Shown piece by piece: positions 8,643 through 18,009 of a DNA stretch of 64,000 nt. Positions within the stretch are counted from its first letter, which is position 1. Every line of letters starts with the position of its first letter. The position numbers and the translations under genes are program-made. A model generated the notes under the pieces. It did no database searches. It had not been told where the DNA came from and saw nothing but the letters and a program-made list of their open reading frames with translations. This DNA is from Microlunatus phosphovorus NM-1 (GTDB taxonomy: Bacteria; Actinomycetota; Actinomycetes; Propionibacteriales; Propionibacteriaceae), in assembly GCF_000270245.1 (NCBI RefSeq), contig NC_015635.1, forward strand, positions 744,001 to 808,000, given 5' to 3'.

Positions 8643-9130
8643 ATGGGCCATGTCTATAGCCGGATCCTCGATGCGGCCACCCCGGGCGAAGACGACAAAC
8701 CATCGAGGCAGACTGTTGCCAGCTACCGCGAGCACCTCATCCGGATCTTCGTGCTGGATCCGGTGCCTGCCTGGATTCCGGCATTCTCGCCGTTGAAGCG
8801 CCTCACTCATTCGCCGAAGCACCATCTGGTCGACCCCGGCCTCGCCGCACGACTGGCCGGCGTCAGCATCGATGGGCTCCTTCGCGGCGAGGGTGATCGG
8901 GTGACGGCGAGACCGGACACGAATACCTGGCTCGGCGCGCTCTTCGAATACTCGCCATCGAAGTCAAGCTCAGTGGCACGATCGGCGACAAGGATGTACG
9001 TCACCTCAACTGGCTGCGCGACCAGCTCGGTGAACGGCTGGTCGAACGAGTCGTCATCCATGCCGGGCAGTACGCCTACCGCCGCCCAGACGGTGTCGCC
9101 GTCGTACCGCTCGCGCTGCTGGGTCCATAG
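8643..9130 (+). pseudogene. Decayed DUF4143-type ATPase (C-terminal remnants, frameshifted)
   Basis: From about 8643 to 8947 the frame encodes part of the DUF4143 domain of the AAA-type ATPase family: SYREHLIRIFVLDPVPAW, then LTHSPKHHLVDPGLAARL and WLGALFE. The matching C-terminal part, ILAIEVKLSGTIGDKDVRHL to VAVVPLALLGP and TAG at 9128-9130, is in a different frame and directly abuts it. So about 50-60 residues are deleted at the joint with a frameshift. The whole N-terminal P-loop domain is missing. Intact members pair an ATPase with a nuclease-like C terminus of unclear role. This copy should be non-functional and splits purQ from purL. Confidence 0.8.
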
Positions 9131-9216
9131 CAAGAGCGTTGAGTACGCGGGAGCGGGGCAGGCCATCCATTGATCGGTGGCCGACTCGGCGGCCCGAGCC
9201 CAGGTAGCGTTGCGCC

Positions 9217-11490
9217 GTGGCCGACACCGTCGAGAATGCAGCATCCAGTCCTGATCAGCCGCAGCCGTGGGCTGAGCTCGGATTGAAGGAGGATGAGTAC
9301 CTCCGCATCCGCGAGATCCTGGGCCGCCGGCCGACAGGTGCCGAGCTGGCCATGTACTCGGTGATGTGGTCGGAGCACTGCTCCTACAAGTCGTCCAAGG
9401 TGCATCTGCGGAAGTTCGCCGAGGTGCCGGCGGAGACACCGGCCGGCAAGCTGCTGGCCGGGATCGGTGAGAACGCCGGCGTGATCGACATCGGCCAGGG
9501 CTATGCGGTCACCTTCAAGGTCGAGTCGCACAACCATCCCTCCTACGTGGAGCCCTATCAGGGCGCTGCGACCGGGGTCGGTGGCATCGTCCGCGACATC
9601 CTGGCCATGGGCGCCCGGCCGATCGGTGTGATGGATCCACTGCGCTTCGGCCCGCTGGATGCTCCGGATACGGCTCGCGTGCTGCCGGGTGTGGTGGCCG
9701 GAGTCGGCGGTTACGGCAACTGTCTCGGACTGCCGAACATCGGTGGCGAGGTCGTCTTCGACCAGTCCTACCTCGGCAACCCGCTGGTCAACGCACTCTG
9801 CATCGGCGTGCTGCGGCATGAGGACCTGCACCTGGCCAAGGCGACCGGCGTCGGCAACAAGGCGATCCTCTACGGCGCCGCGACCGGCGGCGACGGCATC
9901 GGCGGGGCTTCGATCCTTGCCTCGGAGACCTTCGACGACACCAAGCCGTCGAAGCGGCCGGCAGTGCAGGTCGGCGACCCGTTCATGGAGAAGCTGCTGA
10001 TCGAGTGCACCCTCGAGCTGTTCGCAGCCAAGCTGATCACCGGCATCCAGGACTTCGGCGCGGCCGGCATCTCCTGTGCCACCTCGGAGCTGGCCGCGGC
10101 CGGTGACGGTGGCATGCACGTCGATCTGGACCTGGTGCCGCTGCGGGACTCCACGCTCAGCCCCGAAGAGATCTTGATGAGCGAGTCCCAGGAACGGATG
10201 ATGGCGATCGTCGAGCCCGACGACGTCGAGGCGTTCCTGGCCATCTGCCGCAGATGGGACGTCCAGGCGACGGTGATCGGCGAGGTCACCGACGGCGACC
10301 GATTGATCATCGACTGGCACGGCGAGACGATCGTCGATGTCGACCCCAAGACCGTGGCGCACGAGGGGCCGGTTTACGAGCGGCCGCTCGCCCGGCCGGA
10401 CTGGCTGGATGCGGTGCAGGCCAGCGGAGTGGACGGACTGTCTCGACCGGCCAGTGGCCCCGAGCTCGCCGACACTCTGCTGCGGCTGGTCGGCTCGCCG
10501 AACCTCTGCGACAAGTCCTGGGTGACCGACCAGTACGACCGTTACGTCCGTGGCAACTCGGTGCTGGCGCAGCCGGAGGACTCCGGCATGCTGCGGATCG
10601 ACGACGCCTCCGGTTTGGGCGTCGCGTTGGCCACCGACTGCAATGGCCGGTTCGCCTATCTGAACCCGCGCCGGGGCGCTCAGCTGGCGTTGGCTGAGGC
10701 GTACCGGAACGTGGCTGTCAGTGGCGCTCAACCGGTGGCGATCACCGACTGCTTGAACTTCGGCTCGCCGGAGGACCCGGCGGTGATGTGGCAGTTCTCC
10801 GAGGCGATCGAGGGTCTGATCGAGGGCTGTCTCGAGCTCGGTACGCCGGTGACCGGCGGCAACGTCAGCTTCTACAACCAGACCGGCGACACCGCAATCC
10901 TGCCGACCCCGGTAGTGGGGGTGCTCGGCGTGATCGACGACGTCACAGCCCGGACCCCGGTCGGTTTCGCCCCGAGCGGGGAAGTGGACGGAGCGGAGAT
11001 CTGGCTGCTGGGGGAGACCCGCGACGAGTTCGCCGGCTCGGTCTGGGCCGATGTCGTCCATGGGCATCTGGGTGGGCAACCGCCGGCACTGGACCTCGAC
11101 CACGAGAAGCGGCTGGCTGGACTGCTGGTCCGGGCTGCCCGTCGTGGACTGCTGAACAGTGCGCACGACCTGTCCGAAGGCGGGCTGGCGCAGGCATTGG
11201 TCGAGTCGGCGCTCCGCTACGGCGTCGGGGCCTCGGTTTCGCTCGGCGACGACGACCCGTTCGTGGCCCTGTTCTCCGAGAGCACCGGCCGCGTACTGGT
11301 CTCGCTGTCGTCCGCCAACGCGCCCGAGCTGATCGACCTCGCGACAGAGGCCGGCATCCCGTTCCGACGTCTGGGCACCACCGGTGGCGATTCACTCGAG
11401 GTCGAAGGCCAGTTCACCCTGTCGCTGGACGAGATACGTACGGTCTGGCAAGCCCCCATCCCCGCCGCCTTGGCCGCCGCCGGACACTGA
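9217..11490 (+). CDS. purL: Phosphoribosylformylglycinamidine synthase subunit PurL
   Basis: PurL is the ATP-dependent catalytic subunit that converts FGAR plus ammonia to FGAM. The 757-residue size is that of the small actinobacterial/Bacillus type that needs PurS and PurQ. Motifs include [36 protein letters not shown], the IGGEVVFD region and [11 protein letters not shown] in the second half. It begins with GTG 9217. The SD is weak. Expression probably depends on its own promoter or readthrough over the relic between 8550 and 9216. Confidence 0.97.
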   Translation: MADTVENAASSPDQPQPWAELGLKEDEYLRIREILGRRPTGAELAMYSVMWSEHCSYKSSKVHLRKFAEVPAETPAGKLLAGIGENAGVIDIGQGYAVTFKVESHNHPSYVEPYQGAATGVGGIVRDILAMGARPIGVMDPLRFGPLDAPDTARVLPGVVAGVGGYGNCLGLPNIGGEVVFDQSYLGNPLVNALCIGVLRHEDLHLAKATGVGNKAILYGAATGGDGIGGASILASETFDDTKPSKRPAVQVGDPFMEKLLIECTLELFAAKLITGIQDFGAAGISCATSELAAAGDGGMHVDLDLVPLRDSTLSPEEILMSESQERMMAIVEPDDVEAFLAICRRWDVQATVIGEVTDGDRLIIDWHGETIVDVDPKTVAHEGPVYERPLARPDWLDAVQASGVDGLSRPASGPELADTLLRLVGSPNLCDKSWVTDQYDRYVRGNSVLAQPEDSGMLRIDDASGLGVALATDCNGRFAYLNPRRGAQLALAEAYRNVAVSGAQPVAITDCLNFGSPEDPAVMWQFSEAIEGLIEGCLELGTPVTGGNVSFYNQTGDTAILPTPVVGVLGVIDDVTARTPVGFAPSGEVDGAEIWLLGETRDEFAGSVWADVVHGHLGGQPPALDLDHEKRLAGLLVRAARRGLLNSAHDLSEGGLAQALVESALRYGVGASVSLGDDDPFVALFSESTGRVLVSLSSANAPELIDLATEAGIPFRRLGTTGGDSLEVEGQFTLSLDEIRTVWQAPIPAALAAAGH

Positions 11491-11500
11491 GCCGAGCTCG

Positions 11501-11530
11501 CCCACCCGACGTCGCACCATTTCGGGTGGG
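11501..11530 (+). terminator. Hairpin after purL
   Basis: CCCACCCGA (11501-11509) pairs with TCGGGTGGG (11522-11530) across a 12-base loop, 11 bases past the purL stop. No T-run follows. It sits at the edge of a dispersed palindromic repeat. Confidence 0.45.
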
Positions 11531-11540
11531 CCTGATTCCG

Positions 11541-11610
11541 ACTTCGCACCAGCTGCTGCCACCTCGCACCACGTAGACCTGGTGCGCAGTAGATGCAGTT
11601 GGTGCGAAGT
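11541..11610. repeat. Intergenic repeat family A, copy 1 (nested palindrome)
   Basis: ACTTCGCACCA (11541-11551) is complementary to TGGTGCGAAGT (11600-11610). Inside it, ACCTCGCACCA (11561-11571) nearly pairs with TGGTGCGCAGT (11580-11590). The whole 70 bases can fold as one long stem. The same words recur at 13927-14055. Confidence 0.75.
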
Positions 11611-11675
11611 GGGAGCCGGGGACCCGGGATGTAGCTGGGACTGGGCTAGAGCCGCCGTGGGTAAGCGGGTCTGGG

Positions 11676-12458
11676 TTACGGTCCGCCCTGCTTGATCCGA
11701 TCGGCGTACGCAGCTCGCAGCCGGTCGTTGTTCTCATCGCCGCCCGGGATGTTGGCCGAGATCAGCACCGGTACCGGCTTACCGGCCTCGATCAGCAGGC
11801 CGCAGGCCTCGGTCACCATCATCTGCGCGATCAGGGCGCTGGTGACGGTCGAGGTGGCCAGGATCGGTCCTTGCGGAGAGCCGTCGGGTGCGTCCGGTAG
11901 TTCGAGTACGGCATCGCCGAAGGCACCGCAGTTGTCGATCACCACATCGGCGTACTCGAACAGCCGCTTGCCGCTCGGATGCCGGGACGTGATCTTGCTG
12001 GTGTGGTCCATCGAGGTCACCGCGATCAGCTTGTGACCACGCTCGGTGACCAGTCTGGCCAACTCGACGGTGGATCCGTTGCCGCCGGAATTGGAGCAGA
12101 TGACGAAGACGTCTTGAGGCTGGATGTTGTGCACCTCGAGCAGCTGTGCGGCGAGGGTGTCGTCCCGCTCCAGATGGGGATCCATCACCTCCGCGATCGA
12201 CTTGGGCCCGAAGAAGGCCAGATCGGTGATGGAGATCTTGTTCGCCGGCACCAGTCCACCGGCCCGGCCGGCGATCTCCATGGCAAACGAACGCGAATGA
12301 CCGGTGCCGAACACCTGCACCACTCCACCGTTGGCCACGGAGTCCGCCAGCAAGGTCGCGGCCGCGGTGATGGCATCCTGCTGAGTGTCGGTGACCTTCT
12401 GCACTGCTTCCGCTAGCACCGTCGCTGCGGTCTGCTGGTTGACCCGCTTGTGACTCAT
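11676..12458 (-). CDS. SIS-domain protein (UPF0309-like sugar-phosphate binding)
   Basis: The 260-residue protein has a SIS fold. The sugar-phosphate binding loop VQVFGTGHSRSFAMEIAGRAGG is near residues 47-68, and a second loop, VICSNSGGNGSTVELA, is near 118. GAFGDAVLELP with a C-terminal ISANIPGGDENND is typical of the UPF0309 group. SIS proteins bind or isomerise phosphosugars, often amino sugars; the exact substrate is not known. The start is ATG 12458 with GGGG upstream. It diverges from an M20 peptidase across a short region holding a GACCT-AGGTC inverted repeat. Confidence 0.87.
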   Translation of the reverse strand: MSHKRVNQQTAATVLAEAVQKVTDTQQDAITAAATLLADSVANGGVVQVFGTGHSRSFAMEIAGRAGGLVPANKISITDLAFFGPKSIAEVMDPHLERDDTLAAQLLEVHNIQPQDVFVICSNSGGNGSTVELARLVTERGHKLIAVTSMDHTSKITSRHPSGKRLFEYADVVIDNCGAFGDAVLELPDAPDGSPQGPILATSTVTSALIAQMMVTEACGLLIEAGKPVPVLISANIPGGDENNDRLRAAYADRIKQGGP

Positions 12459-12490
12459 CGTCGCCCCTGAAGCATGTGACTAATTGACCT

Positions 12491-12506
12491 GACCTATATC
12501 AAGGTC
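12491..12506. promoter_or_regulatory. Small inverted repeat in the SIS/M20 divergent promoter
   Basis: GACCT-ATATCA-AGGTC lies between the two divergent genes. The AT-rich centre could also serve as a -10 element. A regulator site is possible but the arms are only five bases. Confidence 0.3.
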
Positions 12507-12545
12507 GTGAGAATCCTACTCCCAGTGCCCCGTAGGCTCCCAACC

Positions 12546-13889
12546 ATGGATCTTGCCCAGGCTGTGCGTGATGAGTTCCTCGGAGTCCGAGCCGACCTGG
12601 AGGCGCTGATCGCGATCCCCTCCGTCAGCGCCGATCCGGAGCGCGTCGACGATCTGCAGCGCAGTGCCGAGGCTGTGGTGGCACTGCTGCAGCAGGCCGG
12701 CTGCCCGGAAACCGAGATCGTCAGTGCTGGTGGCGGCCCGGCTGTGATCGGACGGTATCCGGCGCCACCCGGTGCCCCGACGATCTGCCTGTATGCCCAT
12801 CACGATGTCCAACCGACGGGCGACGAGTCATTGTGGACGAGTCCGCCCTTCGAGCCCCGGCAGCGTGGCGATCGGCTGCACGGCCGCGGCTCCGCCGACG
12901 ACAAGGCCGGAATCATGATGCATCTGGCCATGTTGCGCGCCTTCGGCGGGCGGCCGCCGATCGGAGTGACGTTGTTCATCGAGGGTGAGGAGGAAGTTGG
13001 GTCGCCGACGTTGGGCGCCCTCCTCGCCGCGCATCGCGACAAGCTGGTCGCCGATGTGTACGTGATCGCGGACTCCTCCAACTGGGCCATCGGCGAGCCG
13101 GCGTTCACCACCACGCTGCGCGGGATGGCTGACTGCATTGTCGAGGTCCGTACGCTGCGGCACGGGGTTCATTCCGGGCTCTTCGGCGGAGTTGCTCCGG
13201 ATGCCCTGACGACGCTGTGTCGGTTGCTCGCCACGTTGCACGACGAGGACGGGAATGTGGCGATCGAGGGTCTGCACAGCGGACCTGGCCCGGACCTGCT
13301 CTATCCGCCCGAGCGGCTCCAGTCCGAATCCGGAATGCTCGACGGCGTCAGGCTGCTCGGCAGCGGCTCTGTCGTGGAGCGGTTGTGGAACAGGCCCGCG
13401 GTCGCGGTGATCGCCCTCGACACGACACCGATCGCCAAAGCGTCCAATACCTTGCTCCCGAGCGCTCGCGCGAAGATCAGCCTCCGAGTGGCCCCCGGAG
13501 ACGACGCGGTACGGGCACTCGGCTGCCTTCGTCGGCACCTGGAGACCCATGCCCCATGGGGAGCGCAGGTGACGGTCACCGAGGGCGAGGTCGGCCAGCC
13601 GGCCGTCATCGGCTTCGAGGGTCCTGTTGCCGACCTGGCGCGGGCTGCCGTCCGCGCAGCCTGGGGTCGGGACCTGGTGCTGGTCGGGCAGGGCGGGTCC
13701 ATCCCGCTGGTTGCCGAGTTCGCAGACGCCTTCCCCGGCGCCGCCATTCTCATCACGGCCGTCGCCGATCCGGATGCCCGCTGGCACGGCATCGACGAGG
13801 GCGTACATCTTGGTGACTTCGAAGCCGCCTGCGTCGCCGAAACACTGTTCGTCCAGGCACTCGCGGACGGCCGGTCCGACTCTGCCTGA
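12546..13889 (+). CDS. M20-family dipeptidase (zinc metallopeptidase)
   Basis: This 447-residue enzyme has the M20 two-zinc signature in order: CLYAHHDVQPTG, GRGSADDKAGI with the bridging Asp, IEGEEEVGSP with the general-base Glu, VIADSSN and the late HGIDEGVH. A lid domain lies between, with LRHGVHSGLFGG. Such cytoplasmic enzymes cleave dipeptides or N-acyl amino acids. I chose ATG 12546 because it starts the conserved N-terminal helix; an in-frame ATG at 12507 would add only an arginine-rich leader. It is monocistronic, and family A repeats follow it. Confidence 0.93.
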   Translation: MDLAQAVRDEFLGVRADLEALIAIPSVSADPERVDDLQRSAEAVVALLQQAGCPETEIVSAGGGPAVIGRYPAPPGAPTICLYAHHDVQPTGDESLWTSPPFEPRQRGDRLHGRGSADDKAGIMMHLAMLRAFGGRPPIGVTLFIEGEEEVGSPTLGALLAAHRDKLVADVYVIADSSNWAIGEPAFTTTLRGMADCIVEVRTLRHGVHSGLFGGVAPDALTTLCRLLATLHDEDGNVAIEGLHSGPGPDLLYPPERLQSESGMLDGVRLLGSGSVVERLWNRPAVAVIALDTTPIAKASNTLLPSARAKISLRVAPGDDAVRALGCLRRHLETHAPWGAQVTVTEGEVGQPAVIGFEGPVADLARAAVRAAWGRDLVLVGQGGSIPLVAEFADAFPGAAILITAVADPDARWHGIDEGVHLGDFEAACVAETLFVQALADGRSDSA

Positions 13890-13926
13890 TGTGTCGCCCC
13901 GGGGCGGTGGTCGAGCCCCGACATCC

Positions 13927-14055
13927 ACTTCGCACCATTTCGTGCGACTGGGCACCACGTGTACCTGGTGCGCAGTGACAGCAGCTGGTGCGAAGTCGGA
14001 ATCAGGCCACTCGAAATGGTGCGCAGTGACAGCGACTGGTGCGGAGTCGGAATTG
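13927..14055. repeat. Intergenic repeat family A, copy 2 (51-bp period)
   Basis: ACTTCGCACCA (13927-13937) pairs with TGGTGCGAAGT (13986-13996), as in copy 1. TGGTGCGCAGTGACAGC occurs at 13966 and again at 14017. TGGTGCGAAGTCGGAAT at 13986 recurs as TGGTGCGGAGTCGGAAT at 14037. This gives a 51-bp tandem step. The sequence shares its core words with 11541-11610. Confidence 0.78.
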
Positions 14056-14088
14056 GGCGCCGGTGGCTGACCCGAGGGGTTGCTGATA

Positions 14089-14134
14089 CCACCGATCGAC
14101 TGGCATACCAGTTATCAGACCAGTTGATCGGTGG
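14089..14134. repeat. Long imperfect stem upstream of a small gene
   Basis: CCACCGATCGACTGG (14089-14103) pairs with CCAGTTGATCGGTGG (14120-14134) with one mismatch and a 16-base loop. The words ACCAGTT and AGACCAG recur from 14107 to 14205. Between 14056 and 14287 I see no gene. A structured leader or regulator sites for the 71-residue gene are possible. Confidence 0.5.
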
Positions 14135-14287
14135 GCGTCGAGAAATGGTGGTGAAGGTCATCATTTAAGCGTCTGAATCGAGTCAGACCAGGGTAGACCA
14201 GTTGCTAGACTTGGGATCGGACCTGAACACGTAAAGGGTCCAGGCAATGGCGCCTCCATACGAAATCTCTCGAATGGAGGGGAACTC

Positions 14288-14503
14288 ATGTTGGAGTCCT
14301 TCAATGCCGCTCGTGCGCGGCGCATCAACGGACGTCGTTCGCGGCTGGAGCAGAATCGTCTGCAGGCCGAGCTCGGCACCTTCGCCTCGGACGTCGACCT
14401 CGCCCGTTTCGACATCGAGCCGAGCGGCCAAGGCCCCGACCAGCGGACCAAGGAGCTGCGTGAACTGCACCAGCTGCTGTCGCTGAAGGTGGTCAACTAC
14501 TGA
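14288..14503 (+). CDS. Small basic helical protein, unknown function
   Basis: A 71-residue protein with no signal peptide. It looks mostly alpha-helical, with an Arg-rich start (FNAARARRINGRRSRLEQNR) and a Leu/Glu-rich end (RTKELRELHQLLSLKVVNY). Coding support is an excellent SD, GGAGGGG eight bases before ATG 14288, and a clean GC-hairpin terminator after the stop. I do not recognise a family. DNA or RNA binding would fit the basic N terminus, but that is speculative. It stands alone in a 730-bp gap between the M20 peptidase and zwf. Confidence 0.7.
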   Translation: MLESFNAARARRINGRRSRLEQNRLQAELGTFASDVDLARFDIEPSGQGPDQRTKELRELHQLLSLKVVNY

Positions 14504-14525
14504 TCCTGACCAGTTGGTCCTGACG

Positions 14526-14556
14526 GCCGGGGCGGGTTCACCTAACCCGCCCCGGC
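14526..14556 (+). terminator. Perfect 13-bp hairpin after the small basic gene
   Basis: GCCGGGGCGGGTT (14526-14538) and AACCCGCCCCGGC (14544-14556) form a perfect stem with a five-base loop, 22 bases after the stop codon. This is a strong terminator-like structure without a clear T-run. Confidence 0.75.
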
Positions 14557-14622
14557 TACCATCAGATGCGGAAAATCGGACCCCGGTGGACGCGCCGAAA
14601 TTGCGGATGCGAATATTCCCGT

Positions 14623-16125
14623 GTGCCAGACGTCACCCCACCCGCGCAGACCATCGCCTACCCGGCCCCTGGGAGCCGGCCGCGCCCACCTCGTGATCCG
14701 GCGCTACCGCCACACGTCATCGTGCTCTTTGGAGCCACCGGTGACCTGTCCAAGCGCAAGCTGATCCCCGGCCTGGCCCACTTGGCCCTGTCGGAGCTCG
14801 CACCCGACATCCAGGTTGTCGGCACCTCGCTGGAGCCGCTGACCGACGACGAATTCCGGGCCTTCGCCAAAGAGGCGCTCGACCGGTTCTCACACCGATC
14901 GCTCACCAACGAGCAGTGGGAGCACTTCGCCAAGCGGCTGACCTATGTCTCGCAGGGGAATGGCGCCGAGGGCCTGGCCACCGCGGTTGGTGCGGCGGAA
15001 GAGAGGCTCGGCGGCTCCGCGCCCCGGCTGCACTATCTCAGCGTGCCGCCCGTCGCCGCTCCGGCGGTCATCAGGATGATCAAGGATGCCAACCTGGTCG
15101 AGTACTCCCGGGTGGTGATGGAGAAGCCCTTCGGCACCGATCTGCAGAGTGCCGTGGAGCTCAACGCCGGTCTGCACGAGACCTTTGACGAGTCGCAGAT
15201 CTTCCGCATCGATCACTTCCTCGGCAAGGAAGCGGCACAGAACATCCTGGCGTTCCGCTTCGCCAATGGTCTGTTCGAGCCGATCTGGAACCGCAACTTC
15301 ATCGATCACGTCCAGATCGACATCCCTGAGACGCTCGGGCTCGACAAGCGCGCCATGTTCTACGAGTCGACCGGTGCCTACAAGGACATGGTGGTCACCC
15401 ACCTGTTCCAGGTGCTCGCCTTCGTCGCGATGGAGCCGCCGACCGCGCTGGAGCCATTCGCGATCAGCGAGGAGAAGAACAAGGTCTTCCGCTCGATGCT
15501 GCCGATCAAGCCGGAACACGTGGTACGCGGGCAGTATTCGGGTTATCGCGACGAGCCGGGAGTGGCCCCCGATTCCGACACCGAGACGTTCATCGCCTTG
15601 AAGTGCGGCATCGACAACTGGCGCTGGGCCGGGGTGCCGTTCTATCTGCGCACCGGGAAGCGGCTCGCCGAGGGGCAGCGGATCATCTCGATCGCGTTCA
15701 AGGAAGCCCCCCGCTCCATGTTCCCGCCCAACTCCGGCGTCGGCTCCCATGGTCCGGACCACCTGACCTTCGATCTGGCCGACGAGTCCAAGGTGTCGTT
15801 GTCGTTCTACGGCAAGCGGCCCGGGCCGGGGATGAAGATGGAGAAGTTGTCCATGCAGTTCTCCACCCAGGAGACCGCGCACGCCGCCGACGTGCTCGAG
15901 GCGTACGAGCGGCTGATCATGGATGCGATGCGTGACGATCACACGCTGTTCACCACGGCCGACGGCATCGAGAGCCTCTGGGAGCGGTCGATTCCGCTGC
16001 TCGCGGATCCGCCGCCGGTCAAGCCGTATCCGCAGGGCAGCTGGGGTCCCAACTCGATCCATCAGCTGGTCGCGCCCAACGCCTGGCGGCTGCCCTTCGA
16101 GCGGGTCTGGCGCGAGAAGATCTGA
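14623..16125 (+). CDS. zwf: Glucose-6-phosphate 1-dehydrogenase
   Basis: Zwf oxidises glucose-6-phosphate to 6-phosphogluconolactone with NADP, the entry to the pentose phosphate pathway. The coenzyme loop [12 protein letters not shown] lies near residue 40, [10 protein letters not shown] in the middle, and the active-site RIDHFLGKE near residue 203. The C terminus has the PYPQGSWGP motif. I take GTG 14623, giving 500 residues; an ATG at 14566 would add a poorly conserved Arg/Cys-rich leader overlapping the terminator of the previous gene region. The gene is alone, not beside tal or opcA as in many actinobacteria. Confidence 0.95.
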   Translation: MPDVTPPAQTIAYPAPGSRPRPPRDPALPPHVIVLFGATGDLSKRKLIPGLAHLALSELAPDIQVVGTSLEPLTDDEFRAFAKEALDRFSHRSLTNEQWEHFAKRLTYVSQGNGAEGLATAVGAAEERLGGSAPRLHYLSVPPVAAPAVIRMIKDANLVEYSRVVMEKPFGTDLQSAVELNAGLHETFDESQIFRIDHFLGKEAAQNILAFRFANGLFEPIWNRNFIDHVQIDIPETLGLDKRAMFYESTGAYKDMVVTHLFQVLAFVAMEPPTALEPFAISEEKNKVFRSMLPIKPEHVVRGQYSGYRDEPGVAPDSDTETFIALKCGIDNWRWAGVPFYLRTGKRLAEGQRIISIAFKEAPRSMFPPNSGVGSHGPDHLTFDLADESKVSLSFYGKRPGPGMKMEKLSMQFSTQETAHAADVLEAYERLIMDAMRDDHTLFTTADGIESLWERSIPLLADPPPVKPYPQGSWGPNSIHQLVAPNAWRLPFERVWREKI

Positions 16126-16143
16126 GGACGGGTTGCCTCCGGG

Positions 16144-17901
16144 TCAGCTGGTCAGTGCACCAGCGACCCGGAGGAACTCAGCTGCCGCGTGCGGGCCGAC
16201 CGTCTCGCCCAGACAGTAGGTGCGGTAGGCCCGTCGCCTTTCGGCGAGTGGGTCGTCACCGTGCAGGTGGTCCAGGGCGGCGTCGAGAGTGGAGAGATCC
16301 GGCTCGATCACGTACGCGACCTGGGCCATCGGGAAGTTCGTGACGAACTCCTGACCGCTGTTCAGCACCGCGCACATGGCGAACGGCTTGCCGGAGGCGA
16401 GGTAGTCCGAGGCGATCGAAGAGACGTCGGTGATCAAGGCATCCGACGCGTTGAAACAGGCCGGCACATCCCAGTCCTTCTCAGCCTGCTTGCCCCACAC
16501 ATGCTGTCGCCCGCTGGCCGCCTTGTCGGCAGCCAGAAGGTCATGGATCGCCTTGATCCGACCCGCGTCGGTGCGGTCGTTGTAGCTCAGCGGGTGTGGC
16601 CGGAAGACCACGGTCGAGCCGCGATCCAGCACGGCCTTGATGATGGTCAGCCCGTTGGGCAGCGAACTGTAGTTGGTGCTCGGCCGGCCGCCCTTCCAGG
16701 TGGGTGCATAAAGCACGGTGCGGGCCGACTCCGGCGGCAGCGGCTCATCGCGTACCTCGATGGCTTCGACCTGCGGGCGCCCGACGATCTCGAAGCGACC
16801 GGGCGGCACCTCGATCCCGTGCGCGGCATACCGGTCCACGCCCTGCTGGCCGGAGACGAACAGCTTGGAGTACGTGGCGTGCCGCGGGTTGTAGTTGGCC
16901 TGTTTGTCGGAGTCCCCGTGGTTCAGCCAGACATGGGTCATCGGATAGCGCTGGAAGGTCGAATTCGCGGCGCTGCCCTGGACGTAGAAGGCCGCCTTCA
17001 TCGAGGGCACCACCATGGAGTCCAGGTGGTCGGACATCTTCTTGTCGGTCCGCGGCACCAGGATGGGTGACTTGGTCAGCTTGGCGATCTCGCCGACCGT
17101 CGCCGGGTTGCGGGTGATGACGACGTACGGCTTGTTCAGCCGCTCCAGGTAGGGCAGCCACATCCCGAGCTGATAGCGCACGCCCACGGTGGTGGCGTAG
17201 TAGACGACGAACGCCGGCTGATACTTCCGCAGCGCGGCCGGGGTGTCGCGTTCGATCCGGCGGCTGGCGGCGTTCGCCCGCAGCCCGTAGCGGATCGCGA
17301 GCAGGCTGAGCGGCACCGTGACCAGCGACGGCAGGAGCAGCGACCAACCCGGTGCTGCGACGGCCACCAAGAGCGCGGCAACCACGATCGCGAGCACGTT
17401 GCCGGCGGTGATCCAGCCCGGTGAGAACGGGGACTTGGGCACCGGCTGAACCCCGGGCAGGTTGCGGACCACGATCTTGGTGGTGCTGAGCAGGGTCTTG
17501 ATCAAGGGCTCGGCCATCACCAACAGCAACAAGACCGCCAGCGCCAGCCAGGCGAGCCCTGCCTCGACCGCGCTCGCGGCCGAGCGTCGGTGCAGGTAGG
17601 CGCCGCCGATCGCCACCACCAGCAGCAGCCGGACGCTGACGAAATAGCCGAGCAGAGCCGTCTTCGGCTTCGGGAAGAAGTCAGACCAGCGCCGCGCGAG
17701 AATCCCGATCAGGGCGGCCAGTCCGGCCAAGGCCCCGACGACGCCGAGCACGGCTGACGAGGAGGCGACCAGCAGACACACGGCAACGACAGCACCGAGG
17801 TTGATCACGTTGCGGATGCCGAAATCACCCAGCTCGCTCCGTAGCTGGCGTAGCCGCCGCTGCCATACCGACGAATCAGCGGATGCGGACCTCGAAGCCA
17901 T
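16144..17901 (-). CDS. CDP-glycerol glycerophosphotransferase-family membrane protein
   Basis: The 585-residue protein has two parts. Roughly residues 30-210 hold about five to six membrane helices. Residues 220-580 hold a GT-B-like transferase: YPMTHVWLNHGDSDKQ, ADRYA-type acceptor region, RTVLYAPTWKGG, VVFRPHPLSYND and DALITDVSSIASDYL. The last three are the nucleotide-binding signature of TagB/TagF enzymes that move glycerol phosphate from CDP-glycerol to wall polymers. A role in a teichoic acid-like or capsular polymer is inferred. ATG 17901 opens the gene. It is monocistronic, convergent with zwf and divergent from purF. Confidence 0.86.
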   Translation of the reverse strand: MASRSASADSSVWQRRLRQLRSELGDFGIRNVINLGAVVAVCLLVASSSAVLGVVGALAGLAALIGILARRWSDFFPKPKTALLGYFVSVRLLLVVAIGGAYLHRRSAASAVEAGLAWLALAVLLLLVMAEPLIKTLLSTTKIVVRNLPGVQPVPKSPFSPGWITAGNVLAIVVAALLVAVAAPGWSLLLPSLVTVPLSLLAIRYGLRANAASRRIERDTPAALRKYQPAFVVYYATTVGVRYQLGMWLPYLERLNKPYVVITRNPATVGEIAKLTKSPILVPRTDKKMSDHLDSMVVPSMKAAFYVQGSAANSTFQRYPMTHVWLNHGDSDKQANYNPRHATYSKLFVSGQQGVDRYAAHGIEVPPGRFEIVGRPQVEAIEVRDEPLPPESARTVLYAPTWKGGRPSTNYSSLPNGLTIIKAVLDRGSTVVFRPHPLSYNDRTDAGRIKAIHDLLAADKAASGRQHVWGKQAEKDWDVPACFNASDALITDVSSIASDYLASGKPFAMCAVLNSGQEFVTNFPMAQVAYVIEPDLSTLDAALDHLHGDDPLAERRRAYRTYCLGETVGPHAAAEFLRVAGALTS

Positions 17902-18009
17902 GGATGCGACCTTAACCGCCGAGAGCGGCGAAATTCGTCACTCACTGTTCGCGCCGCGCGGTGTTGTCGTCGGGACCGCGCCCTACCACAGAGGCGGTAG
18001 CATGAGGCA

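Noticed and set aside
9076-11166. A 696-codon minus-strand open frame opposite purL
   Set aside because: It is the antisense shadow of a GC-rich gene, with biased low-information composition and no family motif.
9217-11490. Possible purine riboswitch before the purine genes
   Set aside because: The gaps before purC, purL and purF hold no structure I could match to a purine or PRPP riboswitch.
13927-14055. A possible CRISPR-like array from the 51-bp tandem step
   Set aside because: Only two degenerate units, palindromic over the whole unit, without unique spacers or cas genes.
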